The notes under the pieces are model-generated. The model had not been told where the DNA came from and did not search any database. It saw nothing but the letters and a program-made list of their open reading frames with translations. From Micrococcus terreus (lineage in GTDB: Bacteria > Actinomycetota > Actinomycetes > Actinomycetales > Micrococcaceae), in NCBI RefSeq assembly GCF_900116905.1, contig NZ_FPCG01000006.1, positions 121,540 to 185,539 on the forward strand: a stretch of 64,000 nucleotides of DNA. Reading direction: 5' to 3'. This document shows positions 56,664-64,000 of this stretch, piece by piece. Position 1 is the first letter of the stretch, and every line of letters starts with the position of its first letter. The translations under genes were made by a program, and so were the position numbers.

Positions 56664-57484
56664 GCGCGAGCGCAGGCCCGCAGCCCGGCGTCGGGATCCT
56701 GGGCGCCGGGCGGGCCGGGACCGCACTGGCCCGGGCGCTGCAGCGGGCCGGCATCCCGGCGTGGATCGCCTCCACCCGCTCCCCCACCTCCATGCGGTTC
56801 CATCTGGCCCAGTACGCGCCCCGAGCCACGGCCGTTGCCGCTGAGCAGATCGGCCAGCAGACCGGCGGCAGCGGACCCGGCCGACCCGACGGCCTCAGCA
56901 TCGTGGTGCTGATGGTTCCGCAGGAGGACCTGGACAGCGTGGATCCGGGGTGGCTGGACGGGGTCCTCCTGGTGGACGTCACCAACCGCTGGGAGGACGA
57001 GCCGTTGCCGGACTGGTTCGAAGACTCCCTGCAGGCCGGACTCAGCAGCAGCGAGGCGATCGCCGCCCGCTTCCCGGGCAGCACCGTGGTCAAGACCCTG
57101 AACCACCTCAGCCACTGGGATCTGGACGGCGGCGGTCAACGCGTCCAGCCCCGGCTCCAGCCCGTCTCCGGTGACCCCGCGAACATGGGGCTGGAACTCG
57201 GGGGTGCAGCTGACTCCGCACCCCCGACTTCCAGCCACACGGTGCCCCACCAGCGGCGTGCGCTGGGCATCGCCTCCGACGACGGCCCTGCGGCCTCCCG
57301 TGTGGCGCACCTGATCGATGCGCTCGGCTTCGACCCCGTGGTGCTGCCCTCCCTGCGCGCCGGGGTCATCCTGGAGCCCGGAGGCCCGGTGTTCAACCGT
57401 TCCTGGACCGCCGGTGAGCTCGCAGACCTCGCTGAACACTCCGCCGCCGGACCGAGTGCTGACGGGACCGCCCAGGATCGGTAG
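56660..57484 (+). CDS. NADP/F420-binding oxidoreductase-like protein
   Basis: A 274-residue Rossmann protein beginning at GTG 56660, overlapping rraA by four bases. VGILGAGRAGTALARALQRAGIPAWIASTRSP (about 9-40) is the dinucleotide site with R after beta-2, suggesting NADP(H). VVLMVPQEDLDSVDPGWLDGVLLVDVTN, FPGSTVVKTLNHLSHWDLDG match the NADPH-dependent F420 reductase-like family (COG2085). The substrate is unknown. A Gln/Gly/Ser-rich insert near 165-195 is unusual. It ends with TAG. Confidence 0.75.
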   Translation: MSASAGPQPGVGILGAGRAGTALARALQRAGIPAWIASTRSPTSMRFHLAQYAPRATAVAAEQIGQQTGGSGPGRPDGLSIVVLMVPQEDLDSVDPGWLDGVLLVDVTNRWEDEPLPDWFEDSLQAGLSSSEAIAARFPGSTVVKTLNHLSHWDLDGGGQRVQPRLQPVSGDPANMGLELGGAADSAPPTSSHTVPHQRRALGIASDDGPAASRVAHLIDALGFDPVVLPSLRAGVILEPGGPVFNRSWTAGELADLAEHSAAGPSADGTAQDR

Positions 57485-57527
57485 CGTGGCATCAAGCCCA
57501 CCTCCCTAACCCCAGGAGATCCCGGAC

Positions 57528-59054
57528 GTGACCGTCACCGCCCCCGCGCCGACCCTGTCCCAGCGGACGGGGACGGACATCGCCCGCTGGAGGGCCGCCG
57601 TCGGGCTGTTCGCCCTGATGCTGACCCTGCTGGGAGGCACCGTGGCCTCCCTGGTGGCCACCGCCGCGCCGGCCCATGCCGTCCCGCCCACCGAGATCAC
57701 CCTGGAGGACACGGCGGGCGTCATCTACGAGCCCCAGCTGCGCGAGCAGGTCCAGCAGATCGACTTCTACGAGCCCACGCATGTGGTGGTGTTCACCGAG
57801 CGGGGCACCGGGACCTCCAACTTCAACGCCCGGGTGCTGGCCTACGCCCGGGAGCACCGTCCGGAGTGGATCAGCCCGGACGGACAGAAGTGGGCGGACG
57901 GGCTGTACATCTTCGCCCTGGATCCGGATGGGCGGCATGTGGGCACCTACTTCGGGGAGGACCGGAAGGTGTCCACCGAGCAGCAGGGCCAGATCCAGGA
58001 CGCCACCAAGGACCTGCTGCGAGACGCCCAGTGGACCGACGCCGCCGTGAAGGGCGTGGAGGAGGGCGCTGCGCTGATCAACCGCCCCTGGTACCGCCAC
58101 CCGCTGCTGTATGGAGGGCTGGGTCTCGCGGCGGTCGTGGGAGGCGGCACCGCCATGAGTGTGGTGGCGAACCGCCGGGAGAAGCGCCGCCGGGGCCAGG
58201 CCGATCTGCAGCGCGGACGGGATGCGTTCTCCTCGGTGACCATGGACCTGGAGGCCACCGAGCTCAACGCCCGCACGGTCCCGGAGGGCTCCCGCTACGG
58301 CGCCCTGGTGCTGGAGCGCTACCGCACCTTCCATGACCGCTATGTGGAGCTGGCCCGTCAGGCTGACACTCTCTCCACTGTGGATCCGCAGACTCTGCAC
58401 CGGAAGGAGCCACGGGAGACGGCTCGTCGTTTCGCGGACGAGGCTCAGGCCCTGGACCGGCTCGATGACGTGGTGGCCCACGCCAGCACCTTCCTGAACC
58501 GTCAGACCGGATGGCAGGCGGGGTGGGACGTGCAGACCGAGCCGTTGCGGGATGACCTGCAGCGGATCGCCGACGGTGAGGCCGCCGCCCCGACGGGGAG
58601 CACAGACGAGGCCCGAGCGCCGCTGGAGTCCTTCCGGAGGGAGGCCGAGACCGAACTGGACCGGCTCGGCGCGCAGCTGGAGGCCGAGTCGATCACCCCG
58701 GATGAGGCGTTGGACCGGCTGAGCGGGCTGCGCACCCGTCTGACCGGGCTGCTCGAGCAGTACGCGGCGGCCTCCACCGCCGGCTTCGCCACGTCCGAGG
58801 AGGAGCGCTCGACCCTGCAGACCGCCTTCGACGCCTCCCGTCGGACCACGCCTCGCGCGCACCCGGGCTCGATCCTGGACACCGTGTACGAACCGGGGCA
58901 CTTCTGGACCATGGTGGCGTTCTCCCGGGGCTACTCCTCCGGGCGGGAGCGGGTGGAGACCGCTCGCTCAGCCGCCAGCTCGTCCTCCTCCTCCACCGGC
59001 TACGGATCCTCCGGGGGCAGCTTCTCCGGCTCCGGCTCCTCCTCCCGGTTCTGA
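57528..59054 (+). CDS. Exported/membrane protein of the DUF5129 type
   Basis: A 508-residue protein. GTG 57528 follows AGGAGATC. A signal/anchor (about 22-52) leads to a TPM-like extracytoplasmic domain (about 55-180: YEPTHVVVFTERGTG, LYIFALDPDGRHVGTYFG), a second membrane helix (about 192-212), a coiled-coil-rich cytosolic domain (about 215-440) and a Ser/Gly-rich C-terminal tail ending in SGSGSSSRF. This matches the DUF5129 family seen in Micrococcales. Function unknown; TPM-like domains occur in envelope and photosystem maintenance proteins. Confidence 0.75.
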   Translation: MTVTAPAPTLSQRTGTDIARWRAAVGLFALMLTLLGGTVASLVATAAPAHAVPPTEITLEDTAGVIYEPQLREQVQQIDFYEPTHVVVFTERGTGTSNFNARVLAYAREHRPEWISPDGQKWADGLYIFALDPDGRHVGTYFGEDRKVSTEQQGQIQDATKDLLRDAQWTDAAVKGVEEGAALINRPWYRHPLLYGGLGLAAVVGGGTAMSVVANRREKRRRGQADLQRGRDAFSSVTMDLEATELNARTVPEGSRYGALVLERYRTFHDRYVELARQADTLSTVDPQTLHRKEPRETARRFADEAQALDRLDDVVAHASTFLNRQTGWQAGWDVQTEPLRDDLQRIADGEAAAPTGSTDEARAPLESFRREAETELDRLGAQLEAESITPDEALDRLSGLRTRLTGLLEQYAAASTAGFATSEEERSTLQTAFDASRRTTPRAHPGSILDTVYEPGHFWTMVAFSRGYSSGRERVETARSAASSSSSSTGYGSSGGSFSGSGSSSRF

Positions 59055-59118
59055 CCGGACGGGCCCTTCCCGACGACGGCCGGTCACCTTCCGGAATATC
59101 TCCACCCCCAGATTGGTT

Positions 59119-59126
59119 CAAATTTG
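59119..59126. promoter_or_regulatory. Palindrome CAAATTTG abutting the ahpD-like start
   Basis: CAAATTTG with flanking T.../...A (59117-59128) forms an AT-rich palindrome directly before ATG 59128. In this GC-rich setting such a site resembles operators of MarR-type redox or quinone sensors that control carboxymuconolactone-decarboxylase/pirin genes. Inference only. Confidence 0.4.
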
Positions 59127-59127
59127 T

Positions 59128-59640
59128 ATGAGCACCTCGAAGACCGCTGATGTGACCGACCCGTTGTCCTTCTACCTGGACAAGTCCGACCCCGGGGCCT
59201 GGAATGCCGTCGGCGGGCTGGCCACCGCCGCGAAGCGCTCGGCTGAGGCGGCCGGACTGGACGCCCAGCTGGTGGAGCTGGTGAACCTGCGTGTCTCCCA
59301 GATCAACGGCTGCGCCTACTGCCTGCATGTGCACACCCAGAAGGGGATCGAGGCCGGGCTGGACGATCAGCGCCGCGGCCTGGTCTCGGTCTGGCGTGAG
59401 GCCGAGCAGGTCTACTCCGAGCAGGAGCGGGCAGCCCTGGAGCTGGCCGAGGCCGTGACGCAGCTGCCCGAGCTGGAGGAGCTGCAGGTCGCCCAGCTCT
59501 CCTCCAGTGCGGTGCTCAGCCCGGAGCAGTACTCTGCGGTGCAGTGGCTGGCCATCACCATGAACGTGACCAACCGGATCTCCATCCTCTCCCACCACCC
59601 CGTCCGTCCTGCCGCGCAGAAGTCAGGGAGCACCTCATGA
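59128..59640 (+). CDS. AhpD-like carboxymuconolactone decarboxylase-family protein
   Basis: A 170-residue all-helical protein with C62-A-Y-C65-L-H-V-H69, the CxxCxxxH active site of AhpD-type disulfide reductases/peroxidases. LVELVNLRVSQINGCAYCLHVHT is the family core. It likely reduces peroxide or disulfides. ATG 59128 is preferred over the upstream in-frame GTG. It overlaps the pirin gene by four bases (ATGA), implying a common response. Confidence 0.9.
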   Translation: MSTSKTADVTDPLSFYLDKSDPGAWNAVGGLATAAKRSAEAAGLDAQLVELVNLRVSQINGCAYCLHVHTQKGIEAGLDDQRRGLVSVWREAEQVYSEQERAALELAEAVTQLPELEELQVAQLSSSAVLSPEQYSAVQWLAITMNVTNRISILSHHPVRPAAQKSGSTS

Positions 59641-60854
59641 GCAACACCGAGAAGGACCCGCAGGAGACCGTCTGCAAGAACGGCCCCGGTGCTGCACCCA
59701 CTGCAGAGCCGGAGGGCGAGCAGCTCCGACCGGCGCGGTTCACGGACGGGCTGAGTTCGGGCGTCCAGGAGCACTCTGCCGCCAGCCCGGACGAGGACGC
59801 CGCGCACACCGTGGAGGTGCTCGAACCGCGCGCCGTCCCTCTGGGCGGACCCCGCGCCATGACTGTTCAGCGCAGCCTGCCTCAGCGCGCCCGTTCGCTG
59901 ATCGGGGCCTGGTGCTTCCTGGACTTCTACGGCCCGGACGATGTCTCGGCCACCGGGGGCATGGCGGTCCCGCGCCATCCTCACACCGGCCTGGCCACCG
60001 TCTCCTGGCTGTTCGAGGGCCGGATCGACCACATCGACTCCGCCGGGAACTGGGCCACTGTCCGCCCCGGCGCGGTGAACCTGATGAACGCCGGCACCGG
60101 AATCACCCACTCGGAGTACTCCTCACAGGACACCACCGTGCTGCACGGGGCCCAGCTCTGGTACGCCTTCCCGGACCATGCACGCTTCAGCGCCCCCTCC
60201 TTGGACGCCCACCGCCCGGACCCGATCACCGGCGAGGGGTACACGGCCAAGGTGTTCCTGGGCTCGCTGCTGGGCCAGACCTCCCCGGTGCACACCCACC
60301 TGCCGCTGACCGGGGCTGAGTTCCGGCTTCGCCCCGGGAGCACCGTGCAGATCGAGGTCCCCGCCGACCACGAGCACGGGGTGCTCGCGGTGAACGGACC
60401 TGTCCATCTGGATGGTGTGGAGGTCGGACAGGCCCATCTGGGCTATGTCGGCACCGGCGCACAGACCCTGACCCTCACCGCGGACCCCAGCGAGGATCCG
60501 GACGCCGAGGACGTGATCGTGCTGCTGATCGGCGGCGAGCCGTTGGGCGAGCAGATCATCATGTGGTGGAACTTCGTGGGCCGCTCCCATGAGGAGATCG
60601 CCACCTGGCGGGCCGCCTACCAGCAGGAGATGGGCTTCGAGCCTGCCGATGACGCCACTCCCCTGCGCTCCGCGCTTCCCGACGACGGCACCTCAGCGGG
60701 TGCCCCGGTCACCGGAGAACGCCTGGAGGGACTGGTCGGCACCGAGTACGCCGATGGCCGCTCCTTCCCGCAGTTCGGCGACTTCCCGCCGGACCAGCCG
60801 GCGCCCATCCCGGCGCCCACCCTGCCCAACACCCGCATGCGTCCGCGCGGCTGA
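59637..60854 (+). CDS. Pirin-family protein
   Basis: A 405-residue bicupin, longer than typical pirins (about 300) because of an N-terminal extension of some 60 residues and a C-terminal tail. The metal-binding set is PRHPHTGLATVSWLFEG, with HxH, then THSEYS and the Gln/Glu-containing HGAQLWYAFPD. Pirins are iron-binding redox sensors or quercetinases. It is translationally coupled to the AhpD-like gene and followed 52 bases later by a small GNAT gene. Confidence 0.92.
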   Translation: MSNTEKDPQETVCKNGPGAAPTAEPEGEQLRPARFTDGLSSGVQEHSAASPDEDAAHTVEVLEPRAVPLGGPRAMTVQRSLPQRARSLIGAWCFLDFYGPDDVSATGGMAVPRHPHTGLATVSWLFEGRIDHIDSAGNWATVRPGAVNLMNAGTGITHSEYSSQDTTVLHGAQLWYAFPDHARFSAPSLDAHRPDPITGEGYTAKVFLGSLLGQTSPVHTHLPLTGAEFRLRPGSTVQIEVPADHEHGVLAVNGPVHLDGVEVGQAHLGYVGTGAQTLTLTADPSEDPDAEDVIVLLIGGEPLGEQIIMWWNFVGRSHEEIATWRAAYQQEMGFEPADDATPLRSALPDDGTSAGAPVTGERLEGLVGTEYADGRSFPQFGDFPPDQPAPIPAPTLPNTRMRPRG

Positions 60855-60906
60855 TCACCGTCTGCGCCTCCCCCTCCCTCAGACACCCCAGACCTCAGGA
60901 GTCACC

Positions 60907-61266
60907 ATGACCGAGAACAGTGCCCCCACCGTCGAAGAGCCCCAGGTGCGCCGGACCGAGCGCCGTTTCGAGATCCACGCCGATGACTCTGGCCAGCCCG
61001 CCGGATTCACCCTCTACCGCGACTACACCACTGAGGCCGGGGCCGTGCAGCGGATCTTCCCGCACACCGAGGTCAAGGACGAGTTCGGGGGTCACGGGCT
61101 GGCCTCCACTCTGGTCCGGGAGGCCCTGGACCTCACCGTGGCGGACGGCGTGGCGATCGTCCCCGTCTGCCCCTATGTGAAGTCCTGGATCGAGAAGCAC
61201 GAGGGCTACACCGAACACGTGGTCAAGCCCACCCCAGACCACCTGCAGTTCATCTCCCGTCGATGA
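60907..61266 (+). CDS. Small GNAT-family N-acetyltransferase (NATD1/YidJ-like)
   Basis: A 119-residue protein with GFTLYRDYTTEAGAVQRIFPHTEVKDEFGGHGLASTLVREALD, including the acetyl-CoA site (E-F-G-G-H-G-L-A), and VPVCPYVKSWIEKH. This is the short GNAT group without the first strand of larger members. Substrate unknown. Preceded by CAGGAG, and downstream of the AhpD-pirin pair, probably in the same operon. Confidence 0.88.
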   Translation: MTENSAPTVEEPQVRRTERRFEIHADDSGQPAGFTLYRDYTTEAGAVQRIFPHTEVKDEFGGHGLASTLVREALDLTVADGVAIVPVCPYVKSWIEKHEGYTEHVVKPTPDHLQFISRR

Positions 61267-61313
61267 CCCTCCGGTGAGCGCCGTCGTGAACCTGCCATGG
61301 CAGGCTGACTGAC

Positions 61314-62330
61314 GTGCCACTGAGCGAACGTGAGATCACCGAGCCCGTCGATCTGGCCGGACCCACCGGGCTGTTGAACCCGGAGGCTGTGGGCTGGACC
61401 CGCACGCCCCTGCACCGCACGGACTCGGTCACCCACGGGCTGATCGGACGCACCCGGACCAAGCGGTGGGAGTACTGGGCGATCACCACACCCACGCATG
61501 CGGTCGGGCTGGTGGTCTCGGACATCTCCTATGCCTCCACGCACGGGATCTTCGTGCTGGACCGCCGCACCGGCGAGCAGATCAGCCACGACGCCGTGGG
61601 CCTGCCCGGCGCCGCCAGTCTCCCGGGCACCCTCGGCGAGGGCGTCTCCCGGTCCCGCACCCGGACGGTCCAGCTGGAGTTCACCCACCACGACGACGCC
61701 ACGCACCTGAGTGCCTCCGGCCCGCGGGTGCGCCTCGAGGTGACGGCCCACCGTCCACCAGGTCACCAGAGCCTGGGCGTGGTGGTGCCCTGGAGTCAGC
61801 AGTTCTACTAGTACACGGTCAAGGATCTGGCCCGTCCGGCCACCGGAACGCTCTGGGTGGACGGTGTGCCCCATGAGCTGCCTGCCGCAGGCTCCTGGGC
61901 CACGGTGGACCACGGCCGGGGCCGGTGGCACCGTGACGTGCGTTGGAACTGGGGCGCCGGGACCGGGACCGTGGCAGGCCGCACCGTCGGCATCCTGGTC
62001 GGCGGACAGTGGACGGCAGGCACCGGCAGCACCGAGAACTCGGTGCTGGTGGGCGGGCAGCTGTCCAAGATCAGCGCCGAGCTGGACTGGAGCTATGACC
62101 GCAGGGACTGGCTGGCTCCCTGGCGGGTGCGGGGTGCGGGCGTGGCCTTGACGTTCACCCCGGAGCACCTGCGTCGGGCGGTCACGGACCTCGGTGTCAT
62201 CTCCAGCAGGACGCATCAGTGCTTCGGGCTCTGGTCGGGACAGGTGCAGCCGCCCCAGGGAGAAGCGATCGTCCTGACCCCAGCCGACGAGGTCTACGGC
62301 TGGGCCGAGGACGTCCACCAGCGGTGGTGA
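61314..62330 (+). pseudogene. DUF2804 family gene interrupted by an in-frame TAG
   Basis: A 339-codon frame starting at GTG 61314 is broken once by TAG at 61809-61811 and then continues in the same frame to TGA at 62328. Both halves match DUF2804: HGLIGRTRTKRWEYWAIT and SLGVVVPWSQQFY before the stop, and YTVKDLARPATGTLWVDG, HGRGRWHRDVRWNWGAG, GGQWTAGTGSTENSVLVGG, LSKISAELDWSYDRRDWLAPWRV after it. The family often has Gln at the broken position (F-Q-Y-T), so a single CAG to TAG change would explain it. DUF2804 function is unknown; its fold is lipocalin-like. Either a recent pseudogene or read through. Confidence 0.85.
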
Positions 62331-62402
62331 GGACGCCGCCTGACACGGGCTGCGCCTCCTGGTCGGCGTGAGCATCGGTGGCAGATCTGCCATGCTCAGG
62401 GG

Positions 62403-63284
62403 ATGACGTCGTCCTCGGTCTCGCCCAGCCCGTCCTCCGCATCCGCCTCGGACGGCTCCCTGCCTTCGGCCGCCCCTGCTGACACGGCCGCTCGCCCTCC
62501 CTCCCCCGCTGCCCCGTTGCACCCCTCAGCGCAGCCGCTGGTGACCTGCCAGACCGTGGGTTTGATCGCCCACGTGCGCCTCTCCCGTCCGGAGAAGCTC
62601 AACGCGCTGACGCTGCCGATGCTGGACGAGCTGATCCAGGTCGCCCGGCAGATCCGCCGTGACCCTGGCATCCGCGCCGTGGTGCTCTCCGGCCACGGCG
62701 ACGCGTTCTGCGCAGGGATGGATCTGAAGTCTGCCCTGCGCACGCCCGGCGGTGTGGCCACTCGCTTCCTGCCTCGCCCGTGGACTGGGACGAACGTGTT
62801 CCAGGAGGCCTGCTGGGTCTGGCGCAGACTGTCTGTCCCGGTCATCGCGGCCGTGCACGGTCACTGTCTGGGCGGTGGGCTGCAGCTGGCCCTGGGTGCA
62901 GATCTGCGGGTGACCGCCCCGGATGCCACGTGGTCGGTGCGGGAGACCCATTGGGGTCTGGTGCCGGACATGTCCGGCATGCGCACCCTGACCGAGCTGC
63001 TCCCGTTGGACGTGGCCAAGGACCTGACGCTGACCGCCCGGATGGTGAGCGGGACCGAAGCCGAGCGGATCGGACTGGCCACCCGGGTGAGCGATGACCC
63101 CGTGGCCACCGCCGTCGAGCTGGCGCAGGAGATCATCCAGCATGACCGTCAGGCCGTCTCCCACGCCAAGCGCCTGCTGGACCGCGCCGCCACCGCCTCC
63201 GCACGAGCGACCTTCGCCCGGGAGCGACTGGCGCAGCTGACACTCCTGGCACGGCTGAACCGGACCGGGCTCCCGGGTCGCTGA
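62403..63284 (+). CDS. Enoyl-CoA hydratase/isomerase-family (crotonase) protein
   Basis: A 293-residue crotonase with a Ser/Ala/Pro-rich 45-residue N-terminus. The oxyanion hole stretches are GDAFCAGMDLKS and HCLGGGLQLALGAD. The first catalytic Glu of hydratases (in GGGxE) is Gln here, while a Glu is kept in SVRETHWGLVPDMSG, and the Asp in VPDMSG resembles dienoyl-CoA isomerases. It therefore may act as an isomerase or other crotonase rather than a true hydratase. The strong terminator at 63294 follows. Confidence 0.88.
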   Translation: MTSSSVSPSPSSASASDGSLPSAAPADTAARPPSPAAPLHPSAQPLVTCQTVGLIAHVRLSRPEKLNALTLPMLDELIQVARQIRRDPGIRAVVLSGHGDAFCAGMDLKSALRTPGGVATRFLPRPWTGTNVFQEACWVWRRLSVPVIAAVHGHCLGGGLQLALGADLRVTAPDATWSVRETHWGLVPDMSGMRTLTELLPLDVAKDLTLTARMVSGTEAERIGLATRVSDDPVATAVELAQEIIQHDRQAVSHAKRLLDRAATASARATFARERLAQLTLLARLNRTGLPGR

Positions 63285-63293
63285 TGGAACGGA

Positions 63294-63328
63294 AAAGGCC
63301 CTGGTCCGCGATGCGGATCAGGGCCTTT
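63294..63328. terminator. Terminator after the crotonase gene
   Basis: AAAGGCCCTGGTCCGC (63294-63309) pairs over 16 positions, one G-U, with 63313-63328 around a three-base loop. Confidence 0.85.
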
Positions 63329-63332
63329 CACG

Positions 63333-63365
<33 letters not shown>

Positions 63366-63500
63366 CGTCTCTCAAAATCCCTGATCAGAGTGATTTTTGA
63401 AAACTTTGGGCTGTCTCGGGTTCCCTAGTTTTGATTGGGGAACAGGCTCTTCGCCTACTCCGAGTGTAACCGATCACTTGGTGATGCTCCCGGTTGATTT
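63366..63500. other. AT-richer unassigned sequence beside the tRNA fragment
   Basis: 135 bases, visibly less GC-rich than the rest of the window, between the tRNA fragment and the IS3-type end. No gene or clear repeat is seen. Confidence 0.4.
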
Positions 63501-63600
63501 GGGTCTGCTGCACGATCAGGTGACAGTGGTTAGTCACGCAGCCTGATCGGCTGGCGTGGTCATGATTGTCTCGAACTCGATCGGGGTCAAGCGGCCTAGG
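63501..63600 (-). mobile_element. Right-end remnant of an IS3-family element
   Basis: On the complement, 21 codons ending at TGA (63534-63536) read GRLTPIEFE...MTTP..QAA, the typical C-terminus of actinobacterial IS3-family transposase OrfB. Beyond the stop, ACTGTCACCTGATCGTGCAG and GACCC (to about 63501) resemble the terminal inverted repeat of this group. The rest of the element is cut off by the IS481-type insertion at 63601. Confidence 0.7.
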
Positions 63601-64000
63601 TGTTGTGGGTCATGAGGTTCTCGGAGGGGGCGGGTCGGTGAGATAGCGAACGGGCTCCTGGTCGCAGGATGGGAATTGCGAAACCACCAACCTGTGAACC
63701 TGAAGAAGGAGCCCGTTCATGGCCCAGGCTACCGCTGTGCACCCCAACTCTGCACTGACCCCGACCGGGCGTGCTCAGATGGTGGATCGTCATCTGATCG
63801 ACGGGGCCCCGATCGCCCACGTGGCCCGTGAGTTCCGCGTCAGTTGGGACACGGTGAAGAAATGGGTGACCCGCTTCCTGGACCAAGCAGAGCCCGGGCT
63901 GGCCGATCGACCCAGCACCCCCTGGGAATCTCCCACCACCACCGAGGCCGCCGTGGTGGCCAGGATCGAAGCACTGCGCCGGGAGTTGAAGTGGTCAGCG
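63601..64000 (+). mobile_element. IS481-family insertion sequence, left part (continues beyond window)
   Basis: The left end is placed at TGTTGTGGGTCATGAGG (63601) because it starts with TGT, lies directly after CCTAGG (63595-63600), the NCTAGN-type target of IS481, and sits between the broken IS3 gene and the transposase gene. The right end is outside the window. Confidence 0.65.
63719..64000 (+). CDS. IS481-family transposase, N-terminal part (runs off window)
   Basis: 94 codons from ATG 63719, preceded by GAAGGAG, to the window end. The helix-turn-helix VDRHLIDGAPIAHVAREFRVSWDTVKKWVTRF (about 23-54), the linker GLADRPSTPWESPTTT and RIEALRRELKWSA are the conserved N-terminal part of IS481-family transposases; the DDE catalytic domain would follow outside the window. 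Confidence 0.85.
   Translation, partial: MAQATAVHPNSALTPTGRAQMVDRHLIDGAPIAHVAREFRVSWDTVKKWVTRFLDQAEPGLADRPSTPWESPTTTEAAVVARIEALRRELKWSA

Overview
The window is GC-rich and gene-dense. It reads as an ordinary chromosome segment of an actinobacterium, most likely a member of the Micrococcaceae (Micrococcus/Kocuria/Arthrobacter neighbourhood). The support is family-level: an IdeR/DtxR regulator, a bacterial XPB helicase next to its helicase-associated partner, DUF3027, DUF3263, DUF4031, DUF4032 and DUF5129-type proteins, LytR_C and WXG100 proteins, a groEL without groES beside it, and four-base start/stop overlaps throughout. No species can be named from the sequence alone.

Layout. 1-6.6 kb: the N-terminal part of a PcrA/UvrD helicase, a zinc-ribbon protein, a membrane protein, tRNA-Arg(CCT), a less GC-rich AbiE-type toxin-antitoxin pair inserted just behind that tRNA, an ABC exporter and an HNH nuclease. 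6.9-16.1 kb: an NlpC/P60 cell-wall hydrolase with a repeat region, IdeR, SerC, DUF3027 and cold-shock proteins, and the XPB pair. 16.2-25.6 kb: a two-component system, a WXG100 protein, a DUF4031-HD fusion, GroEL under a CIRCE operator with an extra half-site, an SDR, LytR_C, DUF3263, a methyltransferase and uracil-DNA glycosylase. 25.6-34.3 kb: a ThrE-type exporter, tRNA-Val, AzlCD, an alcohol dehydrogenase, a secreted subtilase, a DsbA-like lipoprotein, an LLM monooxygenase and tRNA-Thr.

34.4-51.6 kb is the thematic core, a trehalose/maltose region. An otsA-otsB-(degenerate MalK-like ATPase)-DUF4032 kinase-like operon with start/stop overlaps at every joint faces a malEFG-type sugar importer. 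A divergent LacI regulator with two palindromic operators and a complete MalK/MsiK ATPase follow, and then treY-treZ, so two independent routes to trehalose sit side by side. 51.7-63.3 kb holds a tandem pair of small membrane proteins (one interrupted by an amber codon), an aldo/keto reductase, a secreted EEP-family phosphoesterase, a FAH-RraA-F420-reductase-like operon, a DUF5129 protein, an AhpD-pirin-GNAT group, an amber-interrupted DUF2804 gene and a crotonase. The right edge (63.3-64 kb) is mobile: a 3' tRNA fragment, the end of an IS3-family element, and an IS481-family element inserted into it at a CCTAGG site.

The points most worth following up are the degenerate ABC ATPase plus kinase-like protein inside the trehalose operon, two conserved genes each broken by one in-frame TAG, a 10-fold recurring 11-mer (CCCGACGACGG), the triple-half-site CIRCE, and the nested-IS/tRNA island border. 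I did not find a wholly new defence or mobile system. The AbiE pair is the only defence-type locus seen.
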